Of a stretch of 64,000 nt of DNA, positions 26,828 to 36,146 are shown in pieces. Under the pieces are notes generated by a model. The model saw nothing but the letters and a program-made list of their open reading frames with translations, did not search any database and was not told the origin of the DNA. Origin of the DNA: Loktanella sp. PT4BL (lineage in GTDB: Bacteria > Pseudomonadota > Alphaproteobacteria > Rhodobacterales > Rhodobacteraceae); NCBI RefSeq assembly GCF_003201935.1, contig NZ_QJJL01000001.1, positions 62,001-126,000 on the forward strand. The letters run 5' to 3'. The position numbers and the translations under genes were made by a program. How positions within the stretch are numbered: position 1 is the stretch's first letter; each line of letters begins with the position of its first letter.

Positions 26828-28705
26828 TCAGGTTCCGGTCGCTTGGTGCTGTTTCTTTATGGCCCCGATAATCAGCATCAGGGCCGCAGGCGTCATGCCC
26901 TCGATACGACCCGCATGCGCAATCGTTGACGGACGCGTTGCGGACAGTTTTGCCACGATTTCGTTCGAAAGGCCCCTGATTTGCGTATAGTCTGTGTCAT
27001 CGGGAATGATGTGGTTTTCATCCCGCTCCATCGCCGCAATATCACGCTCTTGCCGCGCGATATAATGTGCGTAAAGTGCATCTTTCTTTACCTGGTCTTG
27101 TATCTGAACAGGAATATCATCTACATCTAGCTGCAATTGCGCCAGATGTTCAAAATTGAAATCCGCCAAGGCAAGCGCATCCAGCGCAGATTTGCGCGGA
27201 CCGTCCGCGTTCAATTTCACTCCAAGACCTGCAATATCACGCGAAGAGATCATCATCTCGGAAAGTGACGCCTTGGCTTTTCCGATCTGTTCCATCTTGT
27301 CGCTAAAGTGCGACCACCTGTTTTCACCCACACAGCCAATCGCATGGCCCCGCTCTGTCAGCCGCTGATCTGCGTTATCCGCGCGAAGCGACAAACGAAA
27401 CTCGGCGCGTGAGGTAAACATGCGGTAGGGTTCTGATACACCTCGTGTGATCAGATCATCAATCATCACGCCGATATAGGATTCCCGACGGCTAAAGATG
27501 ACAGAATCCTGTCCTTTTACTTGCGCAGCCGCATTGAGGCCCGCAACCATGCCCTGCGCCGCGGCCTCTTCGTAACCGGTCGTCCCGTTGATCTGGCCCG
27601 CCAAAAACAGCCCCGGAACATCGCGGAGTTCCAATGTCGCCCGTAAGGCCCGCGGATCGACATAGTCGTATTCAATCGCATAACCAGGCTGCAAAATCGT
27701 TGTATTTTCAAGACCATAGATCGAATTCACATAGGCCTTTTGCACGTCCTCAGGCAGAGATGTTGAAATACCGTTCGGATAGACCGTGTGATCATTCACG
27801 CCCTCTGGTTCGAGGAAAATCTGGTGCGATGTCTTATCTGCGAAGCGAACGATCTTATCCTCGATCGACGGGCAATAGCGTGGGCCCACGCCGTCGATCC
27901 GTCCACCATACATCGCCGAACGGCCAAGGTTATCGCGGATAATATCGTGGGTCGCCTCATTCGTATGGGTGATTCCGCAATCAATCTGCGGGGCCGACGG
28001 ACCTGTCGACAGAAAGGAAAACAACACAGGATCCGCGTCACTAGGCTGCGTTTCCAATTTATCCCAAGCAATTGTGCGACCATCCAGACGTGGTGGTGTA
28101 CCCGTTTTCAGACGGCCAAGCGGCAATCCAAAGCTATCAAGGCGCTCTGCCATTTTGACCGAGGGGTCATCACCCATCCGCCCGCCAGGCCGCGACACAT
28201 CGCCGATATGGATCACACCGCGCAGGAATGTACCGGTTGTCAGAATCACACTATTTGCGGAAATGGCAGCACCATCGCGCATCTGGATACCGGTCACGCG
28301 GCCCTTAGACATCAGCAAATCAACGGCTTCGCCCTCAAGGATGGTGAGGTTTGCCAGCAAATCCAGCTCTGCCTGCATTTCCTTGCGATAGATTTGCCTG
28401 TCAGATTGGGCGCGCGGCCCCTGTACGGCAGGCCCTTTCTTCCGGTTCAGCAAGCGAAACTGGATACCCGCCTTATCGGCAACACGTCCCATAACGCCGT
28501 CAAGCGCATCAATCTCGCGCACGAGGTGGCCTTTTCCCAGACCCCCAATTGCTGGATTGCAAGACATCACACCGATAGAAGCCTTGGTTAGCGTCACCAA
28601 TGCTGTGCGCAAGCCCATACGGGCCGCCGCATGTGCTGCCTCGGCGCCTGCATGTCCGCCACCAATCACAATTACGTCGTAGTCCTGATGTTTCACGTGA
28701 AACAC
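26828..28705 (-). CDS. mnmG: tRNA uridine-5-carboxymethylaminomethyl modification enzyme MnmG (GidA)
   Basis: MnmG with MnmE makes cmnm5U at the wobble position of tRNA. The 625-aa FAD protein has the dinucleotide motif [11 protein letters not shown] near residue 14, the signature [12 protein letters not shown], and the second motif [21 protein letters not shown]. The frame starts with GTG at 28705 directly after a GGGAG, which is too close to be a normal ribosome site. A second in-frame GTG at 28696 (three codons on) has an eight-base spacing and may be the real start. Both lie inside a perfect parS palindrome. Confidence 0.95.
   Translation of the reverse strand: MFHVKHQDYDVIVIGGGHAGAEAAHAAARMGLRTALVTLTKASIGVMSCNPAIGGLGKGHLVREIDALDGVMGRVADKAGIQFRLLNRKKGPAVQGPRAQSDRQIYRKEMQAELDLLANLTILEGEAVDLLMSKGRVTGIQMRDGAAISANSVILTTGTFLRGVIHIGDVSRPGGRMGDDPSVKMAERLDSFGLPLGRLKTGTPPRLDGRTIAWDKLETQPSDADPVLFSFLSTGPSAPQIDCGITHTNEATHDIIRDNLGRSAMYGGRIDGVGPRYCPSIEDKIVRFADKTSHQIFLEPEGVNDHTVYPNGISTSLPEDVQKAYVNSIYGLENTTILQPGYAIEYDYVDPRALRATLELRDVPGLFLAGQINGTTGYEEAAAQGMVAGLNAAAQVKGQDSVIFSRRESYIGVMIDDLITRGVSEPYRMFTSRAEFRLSLRADNADQRLTERGHAIGCVGENRWSHFSDKMEQIGKAKASLSEMMISSRDIAGLGVKLNADGPRKSALDALALADFNFEHLAQLQLDVDDIPVQIQDQVKKDALYAHYIARQERDIAAMERDENHIIPDDTDYTQIRGLSNEIVAKLSATRPSTIAHAGRIEGMTPAALMLIIGAIKKQHQATGT
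28689..28704. other. parS site on the mnmG start region (perfect 16-bp palindrome)
   Basis: TGTTTCACGTGAAACA again matches the parS consensus at every position. The two possible GTG starts of mnmG lie in or at the edge of it, so ParB bound here would cover the translation start region of the DNA and sit between mnmE and mnmG. It lies about 3.4 kb from the putative origin. Confidence 0.93.
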
Positions 28706-28708
28706 TCC

Positions 28709-29989
28709 CTACTTGCCGATGCAAAAACTGCTGAAGATCTCATCCAGCACGTGCTCTACATCAACGCGGCCCACAATACTATCCACGGCACGAATGGCTG
28801 ATCTCAAATCCTCTGCCACGAGATCGGTCATCGCATCAGGTGTTTCAAGTGCCAGCACCGCATCATCCAGATATCCGATTGCGCGCACCATCGCGACCCG
28901 GTGCCGTTCGCGCATCGCAATCCCGATTTGTCCGACCTTCTCCTGCAGACGCTGCCGCACACATTCAATCAGCGCGTCGATGCCAGCCCCTGTCTTGCCA
29001 GATATCGCCAGTCCATCCCCATGACCAAGATCGGATTTTGCCTGCACGACAAGATCATCAGGGCTAAGCTCTCTATTTATTTCTGAAGGATCCATGACCA
29101 AGTGTATGCGAAAATCGGCCCGCTCAGCCCTTTCTTTCGCCCGCGCGACACCAAGCCCCTCGACGATATCATCCGTGTCCCTAACGCCCGCTGTATCCAG
29201 CAGCGTCACTGGCAGGCCATCAAGGTCCATCTGCACCTCGATCACGTCACGCGTGGTACCCGCAACCTCGGATGTGATCGCAACATCACGTCCGGCAAGC
29301 CGGTTCAAGAGCGTTGATTTACCAACATTCGGTGCCCCGATAATGGCCACTTCGAACCCGTCCCGCACACGCTCGGCAACACGCACACCTGCGGCCTCGC
29401 GGGTCATCTCGGTCCGGACCTGACCCAAGAGATCGTTCACTTCAGGGCTGACATCGACAGGCACTTCCTCATCCGCAAAATCAATTGTCGCCTCAAGCAA
29501 AGCAGCCGCCCGAATAAGACGTGTCCGCCAGCTATCTGCCAATACCCCCAGCGCGCCGGAAAAGACCCGTACAGCCTGCTTACGCTGGCTCTCGGTCTCG
29601 GCATCAATCAAGTCAGCAAGTCCCTCAACCTCGGCCAGGTTGAGCCGTCCGTTTTCCAGCGCACGACGTGTGAATTCGCCTGCCTCTGCCTGTCGTAGCG
29701 CAGGGTTATCACCTAAACACCGCAACACCGCATTGACCACCGCCGGACTGCCGTGCAGCTGAAGTTCGACTACGCTTTCACCGGTAAAGCTCTTGCCCTC
29801 AGGGAAGTGCAGGATGAGCGCCTCATCCAGCAACTCTCCGCTCGCGTCACGCAATGAGCGCACGCCCCGCGTCACAGGGACATCACCGCACAAACCCGAC
29901 ACCGCAGGCCCTGCCATTGGCCCGGAAATCCGCACCACAGCAACACCTGCCCGGCCCTGCGCCGTCGCTAAGGCAAAAATCGTATCCAT
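28709..29989 (-). CDS. mnmE: tRNA modification GTPase MnmE (TrmE)
   Basis: MnmE is the GTPase partner of MnmG in wobble uridine modification. The 426-aa protein has an N-terminal tetrahydrofolate-binding domain starting [20 protein letters not shown], a G domain in the middle (G1 [15 protein letters not shown]3 DTAGVRDT), and the C-terminal motif CIGK whose Cys is needed for activity. It starts the mnmE-mnmG-rsmG-parA-parB gene run. The upstream gene rho is 29 bases away on the same strand. Confidence 0.95.
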   Translation of the reverse strand: MDTIFALATAQGRAGVAVVRISGPMAGPAVSGLCGDVPVTRGVRSLRDASGELLDEALILHFPEGKSFTGESVVELQLHGSPAVVNAVLRCLGDNPALRQAEAGEFTRRALENGRLNLAEVEGLADLIDAETESQRKQAVRVFSGALGVLADSWRTRLIRAAALLEATIDFADEEVPVDVSPEVNDLLGQVRTEMTREAAGVRVAERVRDGFEVAIIGAPNVGKSTLLNRLAGRDVAITSEVAGTTRDVIEVQMDLDGLPVTLLDTAGVRDTDDIVEGLGVARAKERAERADFRIHLVMDPSEINRELSPDDLVVQAKSDLGHGDGLAISGKTGAGIDALIECVRQRLQEKVGQIGIAMRERHRVAMVRAIGYLDDAVLALETPDAMTDLVAEDLRSAIRAVDSIVGRVDVEHVLDEIFSSFCIGK

Positions 29990-30018
29990 AGGTTAACCCA
30001 TTGTTTTAGAACAATAAG

Positions 30019-31290
30019 TTACGTGTTCATTGAGTCGAAGAAATCTGCGTTTGTCTTGGTCTGCTTCAGCTTACCGATCAGGAACTCAATCGCATCGGTC
30101 GTGCCCATCGGGTTCAGAATACGGCGCAACACATAGGTCTTCGCCAGATCGGCCTTATCCACCAGCAGCTCTTCCTTCCTGGTCCCGGACTTGAGGATAT
30201 CCATCGCCGGGAAGACACGCTTGTCAGCCACCTTCCGGTCCAGCACAATCTCGCTGTTGCCGGTACCTTTGAATTCTTCAAAGATCACCTCGTCCATACG
30301 CGAACCGGTATCAATCAGCGCGGTTGCGATAATCGTCAGCGACCCGCCCTCTTCAATGTTCCGTGCCGCACCAAAGAACCGCTTGGGCCGCTGCAGCGCG
30401 TTCGCATCGACACCACCGGTCAGGACTTTGCCGGACGATGGCACAGTCGTGTTGAACGCGCGCCCCAGACGTGTGATCGAATCCAGCAGGATCACAACAT
30501 CACGCTTATGCTCGACCAGACGTTTCGCCTTTTCGATCACCATCTCGGACACAGCCACGTGGCGTGTTGCAGGCTCGTCAAAGGTAGACGACACAACCTC
30601 GCCCTTCACAGAACGCTGCATATCCGTCACCTCTTCGGGGCGTTCGTCAATCAGCAGAACGATCAGGTAGCACTCTGGATGGTTTTTCTCGATCGAGTTC
30701 GCAATGTTCTGCAACAGTACTGTCTTGCCGGTCCGCGGTGGCGCCACGATCAAAGACCGCTGGCCTTTCCCGATCGGGGCTACAAGATCAATAATCCGCG
30801 CCGAACGGTCTTTTACCGTCGGATCCGCGATTTCCATCGTCAGACGCTCATCAGGATAGAGCGGTGTGAGGTTATCAAAGGCAACCTTGTGCTTCGCTTT
30901 CTCGGGATCTTCGAAGTTGATCAACTCAACCGAGGTCAGCGCAAAATAGCGTTCATTGTCATTGGGCTCTTTCATGACCCCTTCGACCGTATCACCGGTG
31001 CGCAGGGAATACTGCCGGATCATATCCGGTGAGACATAAATATCATCAGGACCGGGAAGATAGTTTGCTTCTGGCGAGCGCAGGAAACCGAACCCGTCCT
31101 GCAACACTTCCAAAACGCCATCACCACCGATGACCCATTCCTCGTCTGCCCGTTCTTTCAGGATAGCGAACATCATGTCGCCTTTACGCATCGTCGATGC
31201 GTTCTCGATCTCGAGCTCTTCGGCCAAAGACAGCAAATCCTTCGGGCTCTGCGCCTTCAGATCAGCAAGGTTCAAACGGTGCTGTGACAT
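30019..31290 (-). CDS. rho: Transcription termination factor Rho
   Basis: Rho is the hexameric RNA helicase that ends transcription at rut sites. The 423-aa protein has the N-terminal helix bundle, the cold-shock-like RNA-binding domain with [23 protein letters not shown] (primary site), Walker [13 protein letters not shown] near residue 178, Walker [15 protein letters not shown], the Q-loop and the R-loop [12 protein letters not shown]. The ATG at 31290 has AGGA seven bases upstream; the open frame to 31314 is not conserved. Confidence 0.96.
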   Translation of the reverse strand: MSQHRLNLADLKAQSPKDLLSLAEELEIENASTMRKGDMMFAILKERADEEWVIGGDGVLEVLQDGFGFLRSPEANYLPGPDDIYVSPDMIRQYSLRTGDTVEGVMKEPNDNERYFALTSVELINFEDPEKAKHKVAFDNLTPLYPDERLTMEIADPTVKDRSARIIDLVAPIGKGQRSLIVAPPRTGKTVLLQNIANSIEKNHPECYLIVLLIDERPEEVTDMQRSVKGEVVSSTFDEPATRHVAVSEMVIEKAKRLVEHKRDVVILLDSITRLGRAFNTTVPSSGKVLTGGVDANALQRPKRFFGAARNIEEGGSLTIIATALIDTGSRMDEVIFEEFKGTGNSEIVLDRKVADKRVFPAMDILKSGTRKEELLVDKADLAKTYVLRRILNPMGTTDAIEFLIGKLKQTKTNADFFDSMNT

Positions 31291-31409
31291 GAATAAATCC
31301 TGCTGCCAGCACATATGCCGGCATTTCTACGTTTCGGAATGGAAAACCGCTTTCCCGGACGGGAAGCATCGCCACACATAGACATGCAAGGCATCTGAGT
31401 CAATCGCGC

Positions 31410-31859
31410 TTAGAAGGGCCGCACAATCACTGCCACAACGATCAACACCATCAGAACCGTGGGCACCTCGTTAAACAACCGATAGGTCCGCCCTGACCGT
31501 GTATTCGTGCCCGCTGCAAACTCTTTGCGCCGCGCACTCATCCAGCCGTGCGCACCAGTCATCAAAATCACCGAGACAAGCTTGACCCACGACCAGACCG
31601 CGCCCCAGTCAAACGCACCCAAACCGATCATGATCAGACCGGCAATCCATGCCACAATCATCGCAGGGTTCATGATGACCCGCAGCAGCTTCTCTTCCAT
31701 GATTTGAAACGTCTGATCGAGCTCTGATCCAACCATGGCTTTCTCGGCATGATAGACAAACAGACGTGGCAGATAGAACAGCCCAGCCATCCAAGCGAGC
31801 ACTGCCATAATATGGAGCGCCTTGATCCACGGATAGATACCACTCAAAAAATCCATCAT
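31410..31859 (-). CDS. hemJ: Protoporphyrinogen IX oxidase HemJ
   Basis: HemJ is the membrane oxidase that converts protoporphyrinogen to protoporphyrin IX, feeding both heme and bacteriochlorophyll. The 149-aa protein has four membrane segments. The conserved His in WIKALHIMAVLAWMAG and the Lys in the EEKLLRVIMNPAM region that bind heme b in this family are visible, as is the loop with NEVPTVLMVLIV near the C-terminus. It is the first gene on the left side of the putative origin and is followed downstream by rho, 119 bases away. Confidence 0.9.
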   Translation of the reverse strand: MMDFLSGIYPWIKALHIMAVLAWMAGLFYLPRLFVYHAEKAMVGSELDQTFQIMEEKLLRVIMNPAMIVAWIAGLIMIGLGAFDWGAVWSWVKLVSVILMTGAHGWMSARRKEFAAGTNTRSGRTYRLFNEVPTVLMVLIVVAVIVRPF

Positions 31860-32264
31860 GTGTTTATGCCTTCTTTGCCCTGCTCTTCCTTAATAAATTT
31901 AAAGAGAAAGAAAAGATGATGTTGTTGTTTGTCACCTGATTTTCTGTGGGTTGTTTTTTCATCCTCAGATTTATCCCAAGGTGTGATCTCTCTAAGGTAG
32001 CTGCTGAAGAGAACAGATTGGAAAATAAACCATTTAAAAACAATGTCTTGTGGAGTATATTTTTCTACGTAATCCGGTCAGTTACAGCATTGACTCTCTC
32101 TTCAACGCGATTCTTCCACAGGCCCGACTTATTCATACCCACCGTGGAAAAAACCCTGTGGTGCAATTTGGGACAGGTCTGTTCTACACAAAACGCTGCA
32201 GCCTGCTAGTTATGCCCGTATCAATCCTCACGGTGACACAAGACTTGTCCAAAAGGTTATCCAC
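31860..32264. other. Putative chromosomal replication origin (oriC)
   Basis: This is the longest non-coding stretch in the window and clearly AT-rich. It holds one perfect DnaA box (TTATCCACA at 32257-32265, running into maf) and several 7-of-9 matches: 32112-32120, 32129-32137, 32182-32190 and 32245-32253 on the plus strand, and 32049-32057 and 32143-32151 on the minus strand. The A/T run at 32021-32070 could be the unwinding element. Two GANTC sites (32092-32096, 32109-32113) are possible CcrM targets. Genes point away on both sides, and the flanking gene order matches the Caulobacter origin region. Origin function is inferred. Confidence 0.8.
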
Positions 32265-32265
32265 A
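32257..32265 (+). promoter_or_regulatory. Perfect DnaA box overlapping the maf start codon
   Basis: TTATCCACA matches the consensus at all nine positions. Its last A is the first base of the maf ATG, and the likely maf ribosome site (AAAGG) is immediately upstream. It marks the right edge of the putative origin. Confidence 0.8.
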
Positions 32266-32864
32266 TGAGCGACCAGATCATTCTTGCATCAGGCTCGGAA
32301 ATCCGCGCGCAATTGCTCACAAACGCAGGCCTCGATTTTGATGTTTCCGTTGCCCGCGTCGATGAGGAAGCAGTGCGTGCATCCCTTTTGGCCGAAACTG
32401 CCAGCCCCCGCGATATTGCCGATACGCTGGCAGAGTTGAAAGCCCAGCGTGTCGCGGCGCGTCACCCTGATGCCCTGGTGATCGGCTGCGATCAAGTTCT
32501 TGCGCTAGGCCCGCAAATCTTCAACAAGCCCGAAACACCCGCCGAGGCCCTGTCGCAACTTCAGTCCCTTCGCGGTCAAAAACACCAGCTTTTGTCTGCC
32601 GCCGTGATCTATGGTGAAGGAAAACCGCTTTGGCGTCATGTCGGTATCGTCCGACTGCATATGCGTGACGCGTCCGACACCTATCTTGCGGATTATGTCG
32701 ACCGGAACTGGGACAGTATCCGCCATTCTGTCGGCGCCTATAAGCTTGAAGAAGAAGGAGTGCGACTTTTTACACGCATTGAAGGAGATTATTTCACTGT
32801 CCTCGGTTTGCCACTCTTAGAACTCTTGTCATATCTGACACTTCGCGGAACATTACCCTCATGA
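32265..32864 (+). CDS. maf: Maf-like nucleoside triphosphate pyrophosphatase
   Basis: Maf/YceF-type proteins hydrolyse modified or canonical NTPs. The 199-aa protein has the N-terminal motif LASGSEIRAQLL, where family members usually show LASxSPRR; here the Pro and first Arg are replaced, as in the alphaproteobacterial origin-linked group. The metal site GCDQVL resembles the YceF type (m7GTP) rather than the ADTVV of the dTTP type. The ATG follows AAAGG by eight bases, and a DnaA box covers the start. It begins the maf-aroE-coaE-dnaQ operon. Confidence 0.88.
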   Translation: MSDQIILASGSEIRAQLLTNAGLDFDVSVARVDEEAVRASLLAETASPRDIADTLAELKAQRVAARHPDALVIGCDQVLALGPQIFNKPETPAEALSQLQSLRGQKHQLLSAAVIYGEGKPLWRHVGIVRLHMRDASDTYLADYVDRNWDSIRHSVGAYKLEEEGVRLFTRIEGDYFTVLGLPLLELLSYLTLRGTLPS

Positions 32865-33688
32865 CCAGTATTCCTCGCGCCGGTGTCATCGGCAATCCGA
32901 TCAGTCATTCGCTTTCGCCAAAGCTCCATAGCTATTGGCTCGAACGTTACGACATTGAAGGTGAGTATACCGCCCTGCAGGTGACAGAAGACGCGCTTGA
33001 AACTACGCTCCGTGATCTTCCAAAGCAGGGATTTATCGGCGCGAATGTCACCCTGCCGCACAAAGTCAGCGTGATGCAATATGCCGATCAGATCACAGAC
33101 CGAGCCACTTTGATTGGTGCGGCCAATACCCTTATTTTCAAGGAAGATGGCCGTATTTTTGCAGATAACACCGATGGCTATGGTTTCATGGCAAATGTCC
33201 GTCAGGGCGCGCCGGATTGGGACCCCAAGGCAGGCCCGGCCGCCATTTTCGGGGCAGGTGGTGCTGCCCGTGCGATCATTGTGGCCCTTGCTGACGCGGG
33301 TGTTCCCGAAATCATTATTGCAAACCGGACCCGCCCCAAAGCCGAGGCCTTGCGCGCCGATTTCGGTGCCCGTGTGTCGGTCGTGGATTGGGTGCAGGCC
33401 GATCAGATGCTTGATGGCGCCAAAACCGTGATCAATACCACATCGCTTGGTATGGTTGGCGCGCAGGAATTCAAAGTATCGCTTGATGCGCTCTCGAAAG
33501 ACGCGGTCGTGACCGACATTGTGTATAATCCTTTGCGGACACCGTTTCTCAAAGCGGCCGAGGCCAAAGGTGCCCGAACGGTTGATGGCCTTGGGATGTT
33601 GTTGCATCAGGGTGTGCCTGGCTTTGAACGATGGTTCGGGCAAAGACCCGACGTAGATGACGCCACCCGCGCGGCGGTCCTCGCATGA
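32861..33688 (+). CDS. aroE: Shikimate dehydrogenase
   Basis: AroE reduces 3-dehydroshikimate with NADPH in the shikimate pathway. The 275-aa protein shows the shikimate-binding NPISHSLSPKLH motif near residue 12, the catalytic Lys in NVTLPHK, the Asp in NTDGYGFM, and the NADP-binding GAGGAARAI loop followed by NRTRPKA, whose Asn-Arg-Thr pattern fits NADP preference. It overlaps maf by four bases (ATGA) and coaE by four bases, so the three genes are coupled. Confidence 0.95.
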   Translation: MTSIPRAGVIGNPISHSLSPKLHSYWLERYDIEGEYTALQVTEDALETTLRDLPKQGFIGANVTLPHKVSVMQYADQITDRATLIGAANTLIFKEDGRIFADNTDGYGFMANVRQGAPDWDPKAGPAAIFGAGGAARAIIVALADAGVPEIIIANRTRPKAEALRADFGARVSVVDWVQADQMLDGAKTVINTTSLGMVGAQEFKVSLDALSKDAVVTDIVYNPLRTPFLKAAEAKGARTVDGLGMLLHQGVPGFERWFGQRPDVDDATRAAVLA

Positions 33689-34275
33689 CGCATCTGTTGG
33701 GATTAACCGGTTCAATTGGAATGGGAAAATCTACAACAGCCCAGATGTTTCGTGATGAAGGGATCCCCGTTTGGGACGCCGACGAAGCGGTACATGCGCT
33801 CTACGCCAAAGGTGGCGCGGCGGTTGGCCCCATCAGCGCCGCATTACCCGAAGCGATTGAGGACGGTCATGTCAGCCGCGAGCGGTTGAAAGAAATGATC
33901 GCAGATGATCTCAGCGTCATGGGAAAACTCGAAGAGATCGTGCATCCTCTGGTCGCAGAACACCGCGCGGCGTTTCTTGCCTCCCATACTGACCCATTGG
34001 TCGTTCTGGATATCCCGCTGCTTTTTGAAACCAGTGCACAGAACTGGCTGTCCTCTGTTCTTGTCGTCACAGCCCCCGCCGATGTGCAAAGAGAACGCGT
34101 CATGGCCCGCCCGGGTATGACCGAAAGCCAGTTTCAAAGGATTTTGGAACGCCAAATGCCGGATGCTGAAAAACGGGCCTGTGCGGACCACATTATCGAA
34201 ACCCTGACACTGGACGACACCCGACAGGCCGTGCGACACCTGATCGCGAAACTGACAGGGCGAACAGATGCGTGA
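33685..34275 (+). CDS. coaE: Dephospho-CoA kinase
   Basis: CoaE phosphorylates dephospho-CoA in the last step of coenzyme A synthesis. The 196-aa protein has the P-loop GLTGSIGMGKST at residues 5-16, the Asp of DADEAVH, and the DIPLLFET motif of the substrate site. The C-terminal region has QRERVMARPGMTESQFQRILERQM, the usual lid-domain helix. It overlaps aroE by four bases and dnaQ by eight, in the order seen beside the Caulobacter origin. Confidence 0.95.
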   Translation: MTHLLGLTGSIGMGKSTTAQMFRDEGIPVWDADEAVHALYAKGGAAVGPISAALPEAIEDGHVSRERLKEMIADDLSVMGKLEEIVHPLVAEHRAAFLASHTDPLVVLDIPLLFETSAQNWLSSVLVVTAPADVQRERVMARPGMTESQFQRILERQMPDAEKRACADHIIETLTLDDTRQAVRHLIAKLTGRTDA

Positions 34276-34993
34276 AATCGTACTTGATACGGAAACCACC
34301 GGTTTTGAACCCCATGAGGGCGACCGCATTGTCGAAATTGGTGCAGTTGAACTTATGGGCCACGTCCCGACGGGCCGCACATACCATCAATATATCAACC
34401 CCCAGCGGTCGATGCCGATTGAGGCTTTTGGCGTGCACGGCATTGGTCCCGATCTGCTGGAGCCGCCGCAAGAGCCTAAACCGGGGCAAGAAACGTTGCG
34501 CGACAAGCCGATTTTCAAGGATATTGCGCAGGATTTCGTGGATTTTATCGGTGACGCGAAGCTCGTGATTCATAACGCCGCATTCGATATGAAATTTCTC
34601 AATGCCGAACTGGGCTGGCTCAATCGTCCGCTTCTGCCGATGGATCAGGCTGTTGATACGCTTGCTATTGCACGCCGCAAATTTCCGGGCTCGCCTGCGT
34701 CCTTGGATGCGCTGTGCCGGCGCTTTGCGATCGACAACAGCTCGCGCACTTTGCACGGCGCGCTCTTGGATAGTGAGATCTTGGCAGAAGTCTATCTGGA
34801 GCTGATCGGCGGACGTCAGCCGGATTTTGCATTGGCGGCAGATACTCGCAGCCGAAACGCAGGTGGCGCAGCAGATGATTGGCGCCCGATGCCGCGTCAG
34901 GAACCGCTTGCACCACGGATCACAAAAGAAGAAGCCGCCGCCCATGCTGCTTTCATCGAAAAGCTGGGCGACGGCGCGATCTGGAAAAACTAG
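34268..34993 (+). CDS. dnaQ: DNA polymerase III epsilon subunit (proofreading exonuclease)
   Basis: DnaQ is the 3'-5' proofreading exonuclease of the replicase. The 241-aa protein carries ExoI (LDTETTGF, residues ~6-13), ExoII (IHNAAFDMKFLN) and ExoIII-epsilon (HGALLDSEILAEVYL) with the catalytic His and Asp. The C-terminal ~50 residues are a flexible tail that in this family binds the alpha subunit. It ends 3 bases before the convergent secB, and the two stops form a 15-base inverted repeat. Confidence 0.95.
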   Translation: MREIVLDTETTGFEPHEGDRIVEIGAVELMGHVPTGRTYHQYINPQRSMPIEAFGVHGIGPDLLEPPQEPKPGQETLRDKPIFKDIAQDFVDFIGDAKLVIHNAAFDMKFLNAELGWLNRPLLPMDQAVDTLAIARRKFPGSPASLDALCRRFAIDNSSRTLHGALLDSEILAEVYLELIGGRQPDFALAADTRSRNAGGAADDWRPMPRQEPLAPRITKEEAAAHAAFIEKLGDGAIWKN

Positions 34994-34996
34994 GGC

Positions 34997-35494
34997 CTAG
35001 TTGGCTTTTGCTTTTTCGGCTTCTGTCCGGCGGGCCAGCTCGGAGCGGTAAAGCGCAAGGAAATCAATCGTATCAAGGTTCAGTGGCGGGAAGCCCCCGT
35101 CACGTGTGACGTCGCTGACAATCCGGCGCAGGAACGGGAATGTCAGGCGCGGGCACTCTATCAGAAGGAAGGGGTGCATCTGCTCTTCCGGAACGCCTTG
35201 CACGAGGAAAACGCCAGCGTACTCAAGTTCAAGAACAAAAAGCGGATCGCCTTTTTCCTTGGTCTTGCTGGTGATGTTCAGCTTTGTGATCACTTCGTAC
35301 TGGTTTTCTGTGCCACGCTTGCGTGCATCAAGGTTCACCTGCACCTGAATCTCTGGCTGTGCGTCACCTGTGACACCCTTTTGCGCCAGAATATTTTCGA
35401 ACGACATGTCGCGGATATACTGCGCGAGAATACGGTTGGTGACTTGGGCGGCGGCGGGTTGGGCGGCGGCACCGTTTTCAGGTGTATCGGACAT
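34997..35494 (-). CDS. secB: Protein-export chaperone SecB
   Basis: SecB keeps preproteins unfolded and passes them to SecA. The 165-aa protein has the family core IRDMSFENILAQKG near the N-terminus, the QVNLDARKRGTENQYEVITKL strand region, and the LLIECPRLTFPFLRRIVSDVTRDGGFPPLNLDTIDF region, shown here in two parts by motif: CPRLTFPFLR and DGGFPPLNLD, which are diagnostic. The Ala/Gln-rich N-terminal tail is typical of alphaproteobacteria. It is convergent with dnaQ, the same arrangement as near the Caulobacter origin. Confidence 0.95.
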   Translation of the reverse strand: MSDTPENGAAAQPAAAQVTNRILAQYIRDMSFENILAQKGVTGDAQPEIQVQVNLDARKRGTENQYEVITKLNITSKTKEKGDPLFVLELEYAGVFLVQGVPEEQMHPFLLIECPRLTFPFLRRIVSDVTRDGGFPPLNLDTIDFLALYRSELARRTEAEKAKAN

Positions 35495-35552
35495 TGGAAA
35501 CTGCTCCAGTTGAATAAGGTTGGCGCGTTCCTAGCAGCCTAGAAGCGCAGGC

Positions 35553-36035
35553 TCAATCCCGTGTCCAGTTTGAGGGGCCCTCAGGCCTATTCTTCTGCGG
35601 TGTGACGTCTTCGAATTCACCGTCGATTACACGGTCATTTGGTTGCCGCGGGCGGTGGTGCGGGGTCTCGCCCATTTCAAAGCGCTGTACATTCATGCGG
35701 GATTTGGCCCAAACGAAAGCGGCGCGCCTGACGCTTGGGACAAGAAGCGAAAGACCCACGACATCGGTAAAAAACCCCGGTGTCAGAAGTAACGCCCCGG
35801 CAAAAAGGATCATCGCGCCGTGGGCCAGCGGTTCGGTCGGGTCGTCGAGTTCTGAGAATGATCTCTGCAGGTTCCCCAACTCGCGAAGGCCCTGACTACG
35901 GACCAGATAAGATCCGGTGATCGCCGTCAGAAGGACAATCAAGAGGGTCCACCACACGCCGATCAGGCCGCCGACCTGTATAAACAGCGCAATTTCGATC
36001 ATCGGGACTGCGATAAACGCAATTAACAGCCACAT
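35553..36035 (-). CDS. fxsA: FxsA-family membrane protein
   Basis: The 160-aa protein has an N-terminal membrane part of about 130 residues with the FxsA features: start LLIAFIAVPMIEIALFIQVG, a central loop, and LTPGFFTDVVGLSLLVP. E. coli FxsA, when overproduced, relieves F exclusion of phage T7; its normal job is not known. The C-terminal tail is polar and probably cytoplasmic. It is divergent from the Tim44-like gene and 58 bases upstream of secB on the same strand, a pairing frequent in alphaproteobacteria. Confidence 0.87.
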   Translation of the reverse strand: MWLLIAFIAVPMIEIALFIQVGGLIGVWWTLLIVLLTAITGSYLVRSQGLRELGNLQRSFSELDDPTEPLAHGAMILFAGALLLTPGFFTDVVGLSLLVPSVRRAAFVWAKSRMNVQRFEMGETPHHRPRQPNDRVIDGEFEDVTPQKNRPEGPSNWTRD

Positions 36036-36146
36036 TATACGTGCCTTTCATAACATGTGTGGGCCTAAGGTGGACTTGGGCCTGCCTGCGACCTACATAG
36101 GGAACGAATGGGCGTGTTTCCATGCCTTCCCCTGAACGAGGTCCCG

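Noticed and set aside
30000-30015. Small ATTGTT-TTAG-AACAAT hairpin between rho and mnmE
   Set aside because: A six-base AT stem with no T tract is too weak to call a terminator.
31946-32268. Short open frames inside the putative origin
   Set aside because: No ribosome site, unlike codon usage, no recognisable motif, and the region is AT-rich with DnaA-box-like sites, so better explained as oriC.
32789-33715. 308-codon open frame antisense to aroE
   Set aside because: Fully opposite aroE and neighbouring gene ends; no domain or start signal.
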